The notes beneath the pieces are model-generated. The model was not told where the DNA came from. It was given only the letters and a program-made list of their open reading frames with translations, and ran no database searches. The position numbers and the translations under genes are program-made. From Marinigracilibium pacificum (GTDB lineage: Bacteria; Bacteroidota; Bacteroidia; Cytophagales; Cyclobacteriaceae): 64,000 bases of DNA. Below, in pieces: positions 55,065-62,672 of the stretch (positions are counted from its first letter, which is position 1; the number at the start of each line of letters is the position of its first letter). Where the stretch lies: contig NZ_JABBNU010000001.1 of NCBI RefSeq assembly GCF_012926615.1, forward strand, positions 310,001-374,000. The letters are read 5' to 3'.

Positions 55065-55442
55065 ATGAAAGAGAAAACTCAATTTAATGGAAATGAAGGA
55101 GCGTTTATAACAAAAAACACTGCAAAAAAAGAAGTAAAAGATTACAAGGATGGTAATCCTAAAAAAAAGGCAAAAGCTTATTTCTTTGGTAAAAACAAAT
55201 TGGAAAAATTGCTTAATCAACCTGGAGCAATGGGTTTAAGAGTGTATTTTTCTAAAAAAGGAGGTGAAACCGATATGATTATTGTAGCTGCTGATAAGGA
55301 TGGTAATAATATTATTCCTAGAAGTGAAGAGAATACAACCTTTAGTGCTGATTCAACAGAGCCACCAGAAGACGAGCAAATACTAAACTCGGGATCAATG
55401 TGCCCTCCAGACTGTAATACTGACCCGTTTACAGGATTATAA
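55065..55442 (+). CDS. Small protein with C-terminal CPPDC motif, first gene of a signalling cassette
   Basis: 125 aa from ATG 55065. No signal peptide or TM helix. The lysine-rich start (KNTAKKEVKDYKDGNPKKK) precedes a compact core: FFGKNKLEKLLNQPGAMGLRVYF, then EtDMIIVAADKDGNNII. The tail ends NSGSMCPPDCNTDPFTGL with C113-P-P-D-C117. The core and Cys-ended tail recall short uncharacterised Bacteroidota proteins of the form FG+N-LLNQ-G--G-R-YF...LV-VG-D--G, but I cannot name a family. It is followed after 11 bp by a seven-helix membrane protein, then a histidine kinase and response regulator, all overlapping. A role as the sensed or modified component of that system is inference. Confidence 0.7.
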   Translation: MKEKTQFNGNEGAFITKNTAKKEVKDYKDGNPKKKAKAYFFGKNKLEKLLNQPGAMGLRVYFSKKGGETDMIIVAADKDGNNIIPRSEENTTFSADSTEPPEDEQILNSGSMCPPDCNTDPFTGL

Positions 55443-55453
55443 TACATTATATA

Positions 55454-56146
55454 GTGGAAAAACTAAATACACTTAAGTATTTCATTCAATATTTTTTGCC
55501 TTTTATTCCTTTATTATTAGGAATTATCAGGTTTAAAAAATTAGACCATGGGTTGAGAATACTCGTGGTCTATTTAATTTATTGTGTTATTTGGGAAGGG
55601 ATAATGCGATACATGGCTTTAGTACATGGAAACAATCTTTTCTGCTGGAATACATACCCGTTTTTAGATATTATTATATTGGCTTATTACCTTTCAACAA
55701 TTAATGAGCTTCCTCATCTTAAAAAGTTAATTAGAAAAGTTTTTATTCCAGTAGTAACAGGTAGCTTTACTTTATGGCTATTTCTGAATTATGATAAACT
55801 TACTGTAACCGGACTTTCTTCATTTAAAACCTTTTGTAGCTTTCTTATCGTAATTATGATAATTATGTATTATTATAGCCTCTTGATAAGACAGCCATAT
55901 CCAAATTTATTGGCGAATGCACATTTTTTAGTTTCAATAGGCTTAATTTTATATTATGCCGGAACTTTTATGACATGGCTGTTTGTTGAAACGCTATTTA
56001 AGCAAGAGTTTTATAATCTAATATCGTTATTTACAAACTGGTTACATGTAATTTTATTTTTATTTTTGAAGTATGTCATGATCACGGTCAGCATTCTTAA
56101 AGGGGGGTATTCAAAAGAGTCATATAATGTTGGAATTGGAAAGTGA
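55454..56146 (+). CDS. Seven-helix integral membrane protein, signalling cassette
   Basis: 230 aa, GTG start at 55454. Seven hydrophobic segments at about 7-25, 33-52, 60-80, 95-111, 122-145, 153-178 and 190-216. No enzyme or transporter motif that I recognise. The first cytoplasmic loops are basic. It lies 11 bp after the CPPDC protein and overlaps the histidine kinase start by 20 bp, so it is probably the membrane sensor or receptor for the kinase. Confidence 0.8.
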   Translation: MEKLNTLKYFIQYFLPFIPLLLGIIRFKKLDHGLRILVVYLIYCVIWEGIMRYMALVHGNNLFCWNTYPFLDIIILAYYLSTINELPHLKKLIRKVFIPVVTGSFTLWLFLNYDKLTVTGLSSFKTFCSFLIVIMIIMYYYSLLIRQPYPNLLANAHFLVSIGLILYYAGTFMTWLFVETLFKQEFYNLISLFTNWLHVILFLFLKYVMITVSILKGGYSKESYNVGIGK

Positions 56147-56930
56147 TGATATCTTTCTGTTTATAATTGCAGGGACAGCAATGTTTTTGTTGTTAGTCTC
56201 ATCATTAATAATATTTGTTGCTTTTTATCAAAGAAGGATGTTTAAGCAAAAGATTCTTCTACAGGAAAAAGAAAATAAATATCAAAAAGAACTAATGTAT
56301 TCTTTTGTTAATGGACAGGAAGAGGAAAGAAAGAGGTTAGCAGCAGATCTTCATGATGACATTGGAGCCATGTTGTCAACCATAAAGATGAACTTAAACA
56401 TGGCATCAATCCAAAAAAGCCAGCCTGAACAAGGAGAGCTTTTAAAGGAAACAAGAAATTATCTTGACCAGACTATTCAAAGTGTAAGAAGGGTTTCTAA
56501 AAACCTATTGCCTATTGCACTTGAAAAACATGGCCTGGATACTGCTATAAGAGAATTGTGTGAAAGGCTTTCAGCTAGTGGAGAAGTTTTTGTGAGTTAT
56601 TCTTTCAGGTTAACTACTGCCTTTCCTGATAAGGATAGTATAAATGTATTTAGAATAATACAAGAACTAGTGAATAATGCAATAAAGCATGCTGAGGCTG
56701 ATAATATAACAGTGGATATCAATGATAGTGATGAGCATTTCATAATATCTGTTAGTGATGATGGAGTTGGGTTTGATCTAGAAAAAACTACAGACCCAAT
56801 GAATATTGAGAAAGGAATAGGCTTAGCAAATATTGAAGGTAGAATTAAATTACTTAATGGCGATTGGAAAATAAATACTGAGAAAAATAAAGGAACAATA
56901 ATAAGAATCGAAATCCCAAAAACACAGTGA
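56127..56930 (+). CDS. Sensor histidine kinase (HisKA_3 / NarX-DesK type)
   Basis: 267 aa. One TM helix (~9-32), a short coiled coil, then a HisKA_3 dimerisation/phosphoacceptor box EEERKRLAADLHDDIGAML with H76. The HATPase_c domain has NVFRIIQELVNNAIKHAEA (N box), VSDDGVGFD (G1) and KGIGLANIEGRIKLLNG. There is no periplasmic sensory domain, so it must receive its signal from another protein. It overlaps the 7TM gene by 20 bp and ends GTGA over the regulator start. Confidence 0.93.
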   Translation: MLELESDDIFLFIIAGTAMFLLLVSSLIIFVAFYQRRMFKQKILLQEKENKYQKELMYSFVNGQEEERKRLAADLHDDIGAMLSTIKMNLNMASIQKSQPEQGELLKETRNYLDQTIQSVRRVSKNLLPIALEKHGLDTAIRELCERLSASGEVFVSYSFRLTTAFPDKDSINVFRIIQELVNNAIKHAEADNITVDINDSDEHFIISVSDDGVGFDLEKTTDPMNIEKGIGLANIEGRIKLLNGDWKINTEKNKGTIIRIEIPKTQ

Positions 56931-57586
56931 ATATTAAAGATACCAATATAATTATAGCAGATGACCATGCTCTGTTCAGGAAAGGATTAGCAGGCTTGGT
57001 TAAGATGACTTTTGATATTCCTGAGATTAGAGAAGCCGGAGGAGGTAAGGAATTAATTAAAATGATTGAGGAGGAAAAGCCGAACTTGATTCTGCTTGAC
57101 CTTAATATGCCAAATATGGATGGAGTGGATGCAGCTTCATTTATAATTAACAATTATCCTGATATAAAAATTCTCGTAATTTCGATGTTTGATGATGAGC
57201 GATATGTTCATCACATGATGGAAATGGGGGCGAATGGTTACATTTTAAAAAATGCTGATCCAGAAGAGGTAGAAAAAGCTATATTGAATGTATTAAAGTA
57301 TGGTTATTATTTCAATGACCTGGTTAATAGTGTTGTAAAGAAGGGTTTTGGAAAAGGAAACACTAACAATCACTTTGGTTTTAAGGATAATATTAATCTG
57401 ACTCAAAGAGAGGCTGAAATATTAATTCTTATAAGTAAAGAATACACTAATTCAGAAATTGCAGAGAAAATTCACCTAAGTCCACGAACAGTAGAATCAT
57501 ACCGTCAAGAGCTTTTAAAGAAGATTGGAGCTAAAAACACAGCGGGATTAGTAAAATTTGCGATAAAAAATAAGTTAATTGACTAA
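56927..57586 (+). CDS. LuxR/NarL-family response regulator
   Basis: 219 aa. Receiver domain: acidic pair D12-D13 in IIADDHALFRKG, phosphoacceptor D58 in LILLDLNMPNMDG, and K108 in YILKNADPEE. LuxR-type HTH ~150-215 (LTQREAEILILISKEYTNSEIAEKIHLSPRTVESYRQ). GTG start overlapping the kinase TGA by 4 bp. Partner of the kinase; target genes unknown. The operon ends at the strong terminator at 57651. Confidence 0.93.
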   Translation: MNIKDTNIIIADDHALFRKGLAGLVKMTFDIPEIREAGGGKELIKMIEEEKPNLILLDLNMPNMDGVDAASFIINNYPDIKILVISMFDDERYVHHMMEMGANGYILKNADPEEVEKAILNVLKYGYYFNDLVNSVVKKGFGKGNTNNHFGFKDNINLTQREAEILILISKEYTNSEIAEKIHLSPRTVESYRQELLKKIGAKNTAGLVKFAIKNKLID

Positions 57587-57650
57587 TTATATCAAGTAGT
57601 AATTCTACCCTATTTAACATAAAATTTATAATTTAATCTATAAGTAAAAA

Positions 57651-57686
57651 ACAAAAGACTCTGATAATCAGAGTCTTTTGTTTTTT
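57651..57686 (+). terminator. Terminator of the signalling cassette
   Basis: ACAAAAGACTCTGA / TCAGAGTCTTTTGT, a perfect 14-bp stem with loop TAA, then TTTTT. Confidence 0.9.
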
Positions 57687-57734
57687 ATAATTGTATCGAT
57701 AAATGTTTTGTTTAGAAACTCTCAAGTAAGTTGG

Positions 57735-57742
57735 TAACTTTG
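57735..57742 (+). promoter_or_regulatory. -7 element of a probable small RNA
   Basis: TAACTTTG matches TAnnTTTG and lies between the cassette terminator and a second terminator at 57870. A TTTG at 57707-57710 is a possible but slightly distant -33. Confidence 0.5.
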
Positions 57743-57747
57743 AATTA

Positions 57748-57900
57748 TTAATAAAGACAAACATAGAATAGAGAGTGATAAATGAAATACTAATAGGTGC
57801 GAAACTTTACTTTATATAGTTAAAAGATACAAATACAGCTGTCACCTATTATGTATTAAGTGATCGATTGAATCGGCCCCCCCCGGCCGATTCTTTTTTT
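57748..57900 (+). ncRNA. Probable ~150-nt independently transcribed structured RNA
   Basis: No ORF of useful length (ATG AAA TAC TAA is only a 3-codon mini-ORF). The region has a consensus -7 element upstream and a strong terminator at its end. A long stem is formed by AATAC-TAATAGGTG (57786-57799) and CACCTATTA-T-GTATT (57843-57857): 14 bp with one bulged base. The interior ~43 nt are unpaired or weakly paired. This architecture, promoter - long hairpin - intrinsic terminator, is that of a stand-alone sRNA. A 6S-type RNA is one possibility to test, but I cannot confirm it from the sequence. Covers most of the 361-bp gap between genes. Confidence 0.55.
57870..57900 (+). terminator. Terminator with C-rich loop
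   Basis: AATCGGCC (57871-57878), loop of six C, GGCCGATT (57885-57892), then TTTTTTT. A perfect 8-bp stem (GAATCGGCC/GGCCGATTC if extended one pair). It ends the probable small RNA upstream of the nucleoid-protein gene. Confidence 0.88.
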
Positions 57901-57922
57901 ATATAAACACTTAGTTACTTTG

Positions 57923-57930
57923 TATATTTG
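57923..57930 (+). promoter_or_regulatory. -7 element of the nucleoid-associated protein gene
   Basis: TATATTTG matches TAnnTTTG, 17 bases before the ATG at 57948. Confidence 0.6.
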
Positions 57931-57947
57931 TAAAAAAGTGGATATAA

Positions 57948-58982
57948 ATGTTTCAATTAAAGAATGCCAGATTAGATAGGCTGGCGGTACACCGCGTAGG
58001 AAGTAAAACTGATCCGGAGTCTTTGGACCTTTCTAAAGAAGAAATAACTCCCGATGAAGATATATTAAACCTGTTAAAGAAATTTTTTTTAAAACCTTTT
58101 ACAGAGGAGAGGTTGTTCAGTTTTAAACACACAACTGATATTAATCTGAATGAATGTTATCATTACATCAAGGAAGTTTTTTCAGACCCAGAGAAATTTT
58201 ATGATAACAGCCGTAATATAGCAACATTGTTACATAGTGAATCAAGGCACCCTAATATTAAAACGGGGGAGTTATACCTGGCATATTTTGATGATGTCAA
58301 TTTTGGAGAAAGCATAACAGAGGCAATTGGTATTTTTAAATCTGAATCCAAGGAGACTTATTTAAAAGTATATCCAAAGAAAAGCACTTATCAGGTTGAA
58401 GCCCATAATGGTGTAAATATTAACAAGCTTGATAAGGGTTGCTTAATATTTAATACCGAAGAGGAAGATGGTTACAGGATGTTGATCATAGACAAAACTA
58501 ATAAGGGTGGGGAAGCACAATATTGGATGGATGATTTTCTACAGGTTAAAATCCATGAGAATAACTACTATCATACAGAGGCCTATCTAGATTTATGTAT
58601 GAATTTTGTTGAGGAAGTTTTTCCTGAGGCTGATAAGATCGACAAGATTGGAATGAAACAAAATGCTGCTAATTATTTCAAAGAAAAGGAAGCATTTAAT
58701 GTTAAAGAGTTCGAAGAGGAAGTTATGCAAGAGCCTGAAATAATTGATGCATTTAATAATTTTAAGTCGCAATATCAGGAAGCAAAACAAGTAAAAACCT
58801 ACGATGAGTTTGATATAAATAAATCTGCTGTCAAAAAAAGCGATAAGTTTATTAAGTCAATTCTTAAGCTTGACAAAAATTTTCACATATATATCCATGG
58901 AGACAGGTCAAGAATAGAGAAAGGGTATGATGAGGACCGCCAGTTAAATTACTATACGGTATATTATGAAGAAGAAAATTAA
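57948..58982 (+). CDS. Nucleoid-associated protein, NdpA/YejK family
   Basis: 344 aa. Matches the NdpA/YejK family (PF04245): ARLDRLAVHRVGSK near the start, GELYLAYFDDVNFGE, KGCLIFNTEEEDGYRMLIIDKTN, and the C-terminal KSAVKKSDKFIKSILKLDKNFHIYIHGDR. Family members bind the nucleoid; the cellular role is not well defined. Own promoter upstream, and its stop codon lies at the base of a terminator hairpin. Confidence 0.88.
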   Translation: MFQLKNARLDRLAVHRVGSKTDPESLDLSKEEITPDEDILNLLKKFFLKPFTEERLFSFKHTTDINLNECYHYIKEVFSDPEKFYDNSRNIATLLHSESRHPNIKTGELYLAYFDDVNFGESITEAIGIFKSESKETYLKVYPKKSTYQVEAHNGVNINKLDKGCLIFNTEEEDGYRMLIIDKTNKGGEAQYWMDDFLQVKIHENNYYHTEAYLDLCMNFVEEVFPEADKIDKIGMKQNAANYFKEKEAFNVKEFEEEVMQEPEIIDAFNNFKSQYQEAKQVKTYDEFDINKSAVKKSDKFIKSILKLDKNFHIYIHGDRSRIEKGYDEDRQLNYYTVYYEEEN

Positions 58983-59018
58983 ACTTGATCGGGAATATTA
59001 ATTCTCCCGATCAAGTTT
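58981..59018. terminator. Bidirectional terminator at the end of the nucleoid protein gene
   Basis: AAACTTGATCGGGA / TCCCGATCAAGTTT, a perfect 14-bp stem with loop ATATTAATTC (58995-59004). The last residues of the minus-strand small ORF are encoded inside this hairpin and its stop codon is in the loop. Confidence 0.85.
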
Positions 59019-59105
59019 GTTATCACTAATTTTTTCGTTTGGAATTACCCATGGTGCAACTAAGGCTGCAATGAATAAAACTCCAATAATTCCTAACATA
59101 ATCAT
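58998..59105 (-). CDS. 35-aa single-helix membrane microprotein
   Basis: ATG 59105 to TAA 58998. Starts MIMLGIIGVLFIAALVAPWV, one predicted TM helix, then a polar tail IPNEKISDNKLDREN. A consensus -7 element (59133-59126, minus strand) precedes the ATG by 20 bases, as in larger genes here. The C-terminal codons form half of the terminator stem, so message and terminator are merged. Function unknown. Confidence 0.6.
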   Translation of the reverse strand: MIMLGIIGVLFIAALVAPWVIPNEKISDNKLDREN

Positions 59106-59125
59106 AACTATATATCTTTTTGTGG

Positions 59126-59133
59126 CAAAATTA
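59126..59133 (-). promoter_or_regulatory. -7 element of the 35-aa gene
   Basis: TAATTTTG on the minus strand matches TAnnTTTG, 20 bases before ATG 59105. Confidence 0.5.
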
Positions 59134-59272
59134 TAAAAATAGATGTTAAATGCTTACAAAATCAGATCATTAATCGGTCGATGTAAGAAAATAACTAATG
59201 AATGACAGATTTAATTTTCGTTTTTGATGTCGACCTCTTAAATTCGCAGTGGTATTTAAAATTAAGAAGATT

Positions 59273-59407
59273 ATGTTCATAGATGCACCAATAGAGTCAG
59301 GAGCTTCAACATTTATTTTAGTTGTATGTATAATTATAGGTGTTGTAACTGCACTTTCTTTATATGACGCTGATAAATCAAAGGCAAAAAAAGAAAAGCC
59401 GGAGTAA
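59273..59407 (+). CDS. 44-aa single-helix membrane microprotein
   Basis: ATG 59273 to TAA 59405-59407. MFIDAPIESGASTF leads into the TM helix ILVVCIIIGVVTALSLY, then a basic tail ADKSKAKKEKPE. Acidic outside, basic inside is the expected orientation. The stop is in the loop of the terminator shared with the next gene. No promoter element found. Function unknown; the last TM-tail design resembles small inner-membrane regulators but no family is recognised. Confidence 0.55.
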   Translation: MFIDAPIESGASTFILVVCIIIGVVTALSLYDADKSKAKKEKPE

Positions 59408-59419
59408 TTGCTCCGGTTT
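59396..59419. terminator. Bidirectional terminator between two small genes
   Basis: AAGCCGGAG / CTCCGGTTT, 9-bp stem with one G-T pair, loop TAATTG. It contains the stop of the 44-aa gene and touches the stop of the 85-aa gene (59418-59420). Confidence 0.7.
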
Positions 59420-59675
59420 AAGCAAAGAAGCCTTTAACAGACTCCGCGTATTCATCAATTTTTGATTCATCCTCCCTACTTTTTTCAAAGCAGAAATTTG
59501 CAGTATATTCCAATCCCAGAGTAGTGGTGATTTCTTCAGATTGGATAAGGTCCTTTAACTTGGAAAATATTCTTTTAACATTTTCCTTTTCGTTTTCATT
59601 CTGACACTTGGACTCAAGATCATACTCTATCAGTGAGCATTTTCTGAGTAGCAATTGCTTGTCTTCCTTTTTCAC
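59418..59675 (-). CDS. Hypothetical 85-aa helical protein
   Basis: 85 aa, GTG start at 59675. Charged, helical and soluble: KEDKQLLLRKCSLIEYDLE, KENVKRIFSKLKDLIQS, REDESKIDEYAESVKGFFA. No recognised motif; three cysteines. Upstream lies an 18-bp perfect palindrome that may be its operator. Could be a Bacteroidota-specific small cytosolic protein; function unknown. Confidence 0.6.
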   Translation of the reverse strand: MKKEDKQLLLRKCSLIEYDLESKCQNENEKENVKRIFSKLKDLIQSEEITTTLGLEYTANFCFEKSREDESKIDEYAESVKGFFA

Positions 59676-59698
59676 GTAAATTGGTTTATTGGTTATTG

Positions 59699-59716
59699 AC
59701 AGTAATTAATTACTGT
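59699..59716. promoter_or_regulatory. 18-bp perfect palindrome, putative operator
   Basis: ACAGTAATTAATTACTGT is perfectly self-complementary and lies in the divergent region between the 85-aa gene and the MORN-repeat gene. Its centre AATTAATT is AT-rich. Length and symmetry suggest a dimeric repressor or activator site, though the regulator is unknown. No terminator T-run. Confidence 0.45.
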
Positions 59717-59857
59717 TGGCCCTTTAATGAATGAATGATACACAAGTATACAAAGAAGTTTCATTCTAAAAAAAGAAATTTTGTAATATTACAGAATAGG
59801 TATAGTTTTTGATATTCTATGCTTTAAATTCGAATGACTTGTTATATAGAAATCAAT

Positions 59858-61276
59858 ATGAAGATATTTTTAGCATCTTTTTTAACTCTCATTTCATCTT
59901 GTTTAATGGTTGGTCAGGATATCATCTCTGTAGATTCGTTGCAGGGTGATGGTGAAATGGTCAATGGTACTAAAACCGGTAAGTGGACTTATGTTTCTGC
60001 TGACAATACAGTGGAAATAAAAGGTAATTACAATGAATCTGGTAAACGAGACAAAAAATGGAAAGTTTATAATCAGGGTCGGTTAAAGCTTACAGTTGAT
60101 TATGATAATGGACTAAAGGAAGGAACCATTACTCAGTTGTATACTAATGGAAATGTTGATGTTGTTATTGATTATAAAAATGATACTATTAATGGTTACA
60201 TTAAAAAGTATTCACCCTTTGGAGTGCCCCTTTTAATTTCAGAATATTCTGATAATGTCAAAAACGGAATTCATGAAGAGTATTATCAAACAGGTCAGAT
60301 TAAAGTAAAAGGTGCTTTTAAGGATGGCAAAAAGGCTGGTGAGTTTTTAGAATATGCCTCTGATGGAATATTGATTGCTAAAGTCAATTATAAGGATGGA
60401 GATCTCCATGGGGAATCGGTATTTTATTATGATGATGGAGTTAAAAAAGATGAAAGGTTTTATCAACAAGGTGTACCAGCAGGATTGTGGAAGGAATACT
60501 ACCCAAATGGAGTACTTTCAGCAGAGTATAATTATAAAATAGGATTAAAAGATTCTGTTTACCTTGAATATTTTCCCTCAGGAAACAAACGAATTATCGG
60601 TCAATATGAATTAGGAGCAAAAACTGGCCCGTGGACTTATTTTTTCGAAAATGGTAAAAGATATGCCACTGGAGATTACAGGAATAATTATGAGTCAGGT
60701 AAATGGTCTTATTTTTATCCTTCAGGAGTAGTTGAAGAGGAGGGTCAGTATGTTCTTGGGCTAAGAAATGGTCAATGGTATAGTTTTTATGAATCCGGAA
60801 AACTTTATAGTATCGGATATTATATGAATGGAAATCAGGACGGATTGTGGGGATTCTTTCATGAAAATGGTAAATTAATGCAAGAAGAGACCTGGGATGA
60901 CGGACTATTGGTTTCAATAACTGATTTCTTCACAGTTACTGGTGATACTTTATCTTCGGGAAATTTGAAATTCGGTACTGGTGAAGTAATAGAATATTCA
61001 AAAGAGGGTAAGATTGCAGGTAAAGGAGAATATAAAAGTGGGTTAAGATCCGGACAGTGGGTATTTTATCATCCGGATGGAGAAACAATAGAAAGTAAAG
61101 GAAGTTTTCTGGAAGGAGAGAAGGCGGGCCAATGGATATTCTATTTTGACAATGGAATAATGGAGTCTGAAGGATCGTTTGAAGGAGGCGAGAAAATCGG
61201 AGTCTGGAAATACTACAACAGCAGAGGCAAATTACTAGAGCAGGTCAACCTTGAAGTTAGTAACCCAAATGACTAA
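59858..61276 (+). CDS. YwqK-like MORN-variant repeat protein, secreted
   Basis: 472 aa from ATG 59858 (ATG 59834 adds eight residues ahead of the signal). Signal peptide MKIFLASFLTLISSCLMVGQ; the cysteine could make it a lipoprotein, but the site is not a clean lipobox. The rest is about 18 repeats of ~23 residues of the type G-Y--G-K-G-W--Y---G (for example KTGPWTYFFENGKRYATGDY, SGKWSYFYPSGVVEEEGQY). This is the MORN variant found in proteins often labelled YwqK family antitoxin; that label comes from Bacillus and there is no toxin here. Its stop overlaps the next ATG (TAATG), so it is coupled to the MBL gene. Confidence 0.85.
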   Translation: MKIFLASFLTLISSCLMVGQDIISVDSLQGDGEMVNGTKTGKWTYVSADNTVEIKGNYNESGKRDKKWKVYNQGRLKLTVDYDNGLKEGTITQLYTNGNVDVVIDYKNDTINGYIKKYSPFGVPLLISEYSDNVKNGIHEEYYQTGQIKVKGAFKDGKKAGEFLEYASDGILIAKVNYKDGDLHGESVFYYDDGVKKDERFYQQGVPAGLWKEYYPNGVLSAEYNYKIGLKDSVYLEYFPSGNKRIIGQYELGAKTGPWTYFFENGKRYATGDYRNNYESGKWSYFYPSGVVEEEGQYVLGLRNGQWYSFYESGKLYSIGYYMNGNQDGLWGFFHENGKLMQEETWDDGLLVSITDFFTVTGDTLSSGNLKFGTGEVIEYSKEGKIAGKGEYKSGLRSGQWVFYHPDGETIESKGSFLEGEKAGQWIFYFDNGIMESEGSFEGGEKIGVWKYYNSRGKLLEQVNLEVSNPND

Positions 61277-62667
61277 TGATAGATATCAAATTTTGTGGAG
61301 CTGCCAAAACGGTAACTGGCAGCGCCCATTTAGTTACGATAGACAATGAGCTTCGAATATTGTTGGATTGTGGCTTGTATCAAGGCTCAGATGTTCACTT
61401 TAAAGAATTTAATGAGGAGTGGCCTTTCGATCCGGAGTCAATCGATATTTTAGTTTTATCTCACGCACATATAGATCATAGTGGTAGGATCCCCAAGCTG
61501 TTTAAGGATGGATTTACAGGAAATGTGATTTGCACTCATGCTACACGCGATCTTTGTACCATAATGCTTCTGGATACAGCTCATATTAATCAAAAAGAGG
61601 TAGAAAGGAAGAAAAAAAGAGGTGAGGATGTAGAGCCATTGTATACTTCAGATGATGTATATGAATGTCTTGATGATTTTGTGAGCTACCCTTATAATAA
61701 ATGGATCAGCATTCACCCAAAAGTTGATTTACTATTTAGAGATGCAGGGCATATTTTAGGTAGTGCCAGTGTAACATTAAAGATTCAAACGTCTAACGGA
61801 GAAAGGATTCTAGGGTTTACTGGTGATGTTGGGCGTCCAAATCGACCTATTCTAAGAGACCCACAAAAAATGCCTCAAGTCGACTACTTAATTATGGAAT
61901 CAACTTATGGAGGTGAAAAACATGAAGAGCTTCCTGCTGATGAACATAAGTTTATGGAGGTAATTCAGGAAACTTGTATTGTCAACAAAGGTAAAATTAT
62001 TATTCCTGCTTTTAGTGTTGGGCGAACACAAGAACTGGTTTATTTATTAGACAGAATGGAAACTGCCGGTACCTTGCCTAAGATTCCAGTTTATGTTGAT
62101 AGTCCATTGGCAATTAATGCAACTGATATTTTCCGGATGAACCCCCAATGTTTTGATAAGGAAATTATAAAGTATATGGAAATTGACCCGAATCCTTTTG
62201 GATTTAACAATCTCCATTATACCAGGCAAGTTGAAGATAGTAAAGCTATCAATGATCTGGAAGGGCCTGCAATAATTATCAGCGCAAGCGGTATGGCAAC
62301 TGCAGGCAGGATTTTACATCATATCTATAACCATTGCGAAAACCCAAGAAATACAATATTAATTGTAGGGTTTTGTGCTCCAAATACTTTGGGAGACAAA
62401 ATCAGGTCAAGACCGGAAACCTTTCGACTGTTTGGCAAAGAGTTAAAGCTACGAGCCAGAGTTGAAATAATGGATTCATTTAGTGCACATGCTGATGAGG
62501 ATGAAATGGTTGAGTTTTTATCAAACCAGCAAAAAGATAGTGTAAAAAATGTCTTTCTAGTTCATGGTGAAGAAAACAGGCAAAAAGCCATGAAAGAAAG
62601 AATGGAAAAAGAAGGTTTTCGTAATGTAATGATACCAGAGTTCACTGAAAGCGTCTGGCTTACCTGA
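61276..62667 (+). CDS. MBL-fold RNA-processing type metallo-hydrolase (beta-CASP)
   Basis: 463 aa. Metallo-beta-lactamase motif HAHIDH (LSHAHIDHSGRIPKL), DAGHILGS, FTGDVGRPN, then beta-CASP and C-terminal HSDADE-like FSAHADEDEMVEF, and VHGEENRQKAMKERM. These are the features of the CPSF/RNase-J-related RNA specificity group (YSH1/CPSF73-like). Likely an RNA or nucleic-acid hydrolase, cytosolic. One-base overlap with the MORN gene upstream; the Rieske gene follows after 5 bp. Confidence 0.9.
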   Translation: MIDIKFCGAAKTVTGSAHLVTIDNELRILLDCGLYQGSDVHFKEFNEEWPFDPESIDILVLSHAHIDHSGRIPKLFKDGFTGNVICTHATRDLCTIMLLDTAHINQKEVERKKKRGEDVEPLYTSDDVYECLDDFVSYPYNKWISIHPKVDLLFRDAGHILGSASVTLKIQTSNGERILGFTGDVGRPNRPILRDPQKMPQVDYLIMESTYGGEKHEELPADEHKFMEVIQETCIVNKGKIIIPAFSVGRTQELVYLLDRMETAGTLPKIPVYVDSPLAINATDIFRMNPQCFDKEIIKYMEIDPNPFGFNNLHYTRQVEDSKAINDLEGPAIIISASGMATAGRILHHIYNHCENPRNTILIVGFCAPNTLGDKIRSRPETFRLFGKELKLRARVEIMDSFSAHADEDEMVEFLSNQQKDSVKNVFLVHGEENRQKAMKERMEKEGFRNVMIPEFTESVWLT

Positions 62668-62672
62668 TATTA

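Noticed and set aside
57877-57886. Run of C bases as a possible phase-variable tract
   Set aside because: The C-run is the loop and stem of a terminator between two transcription units, not inside a coding region or promoter.
59858-61276. Toxin-antitoxin reading of the YwqK-like gene
   Set aside because: The family name comes from a Bacillus locus. The gene here is secreted, has ~18 MORN-like repeats and no toxin-like partner; the neighbour is a metallo-hydrolase.
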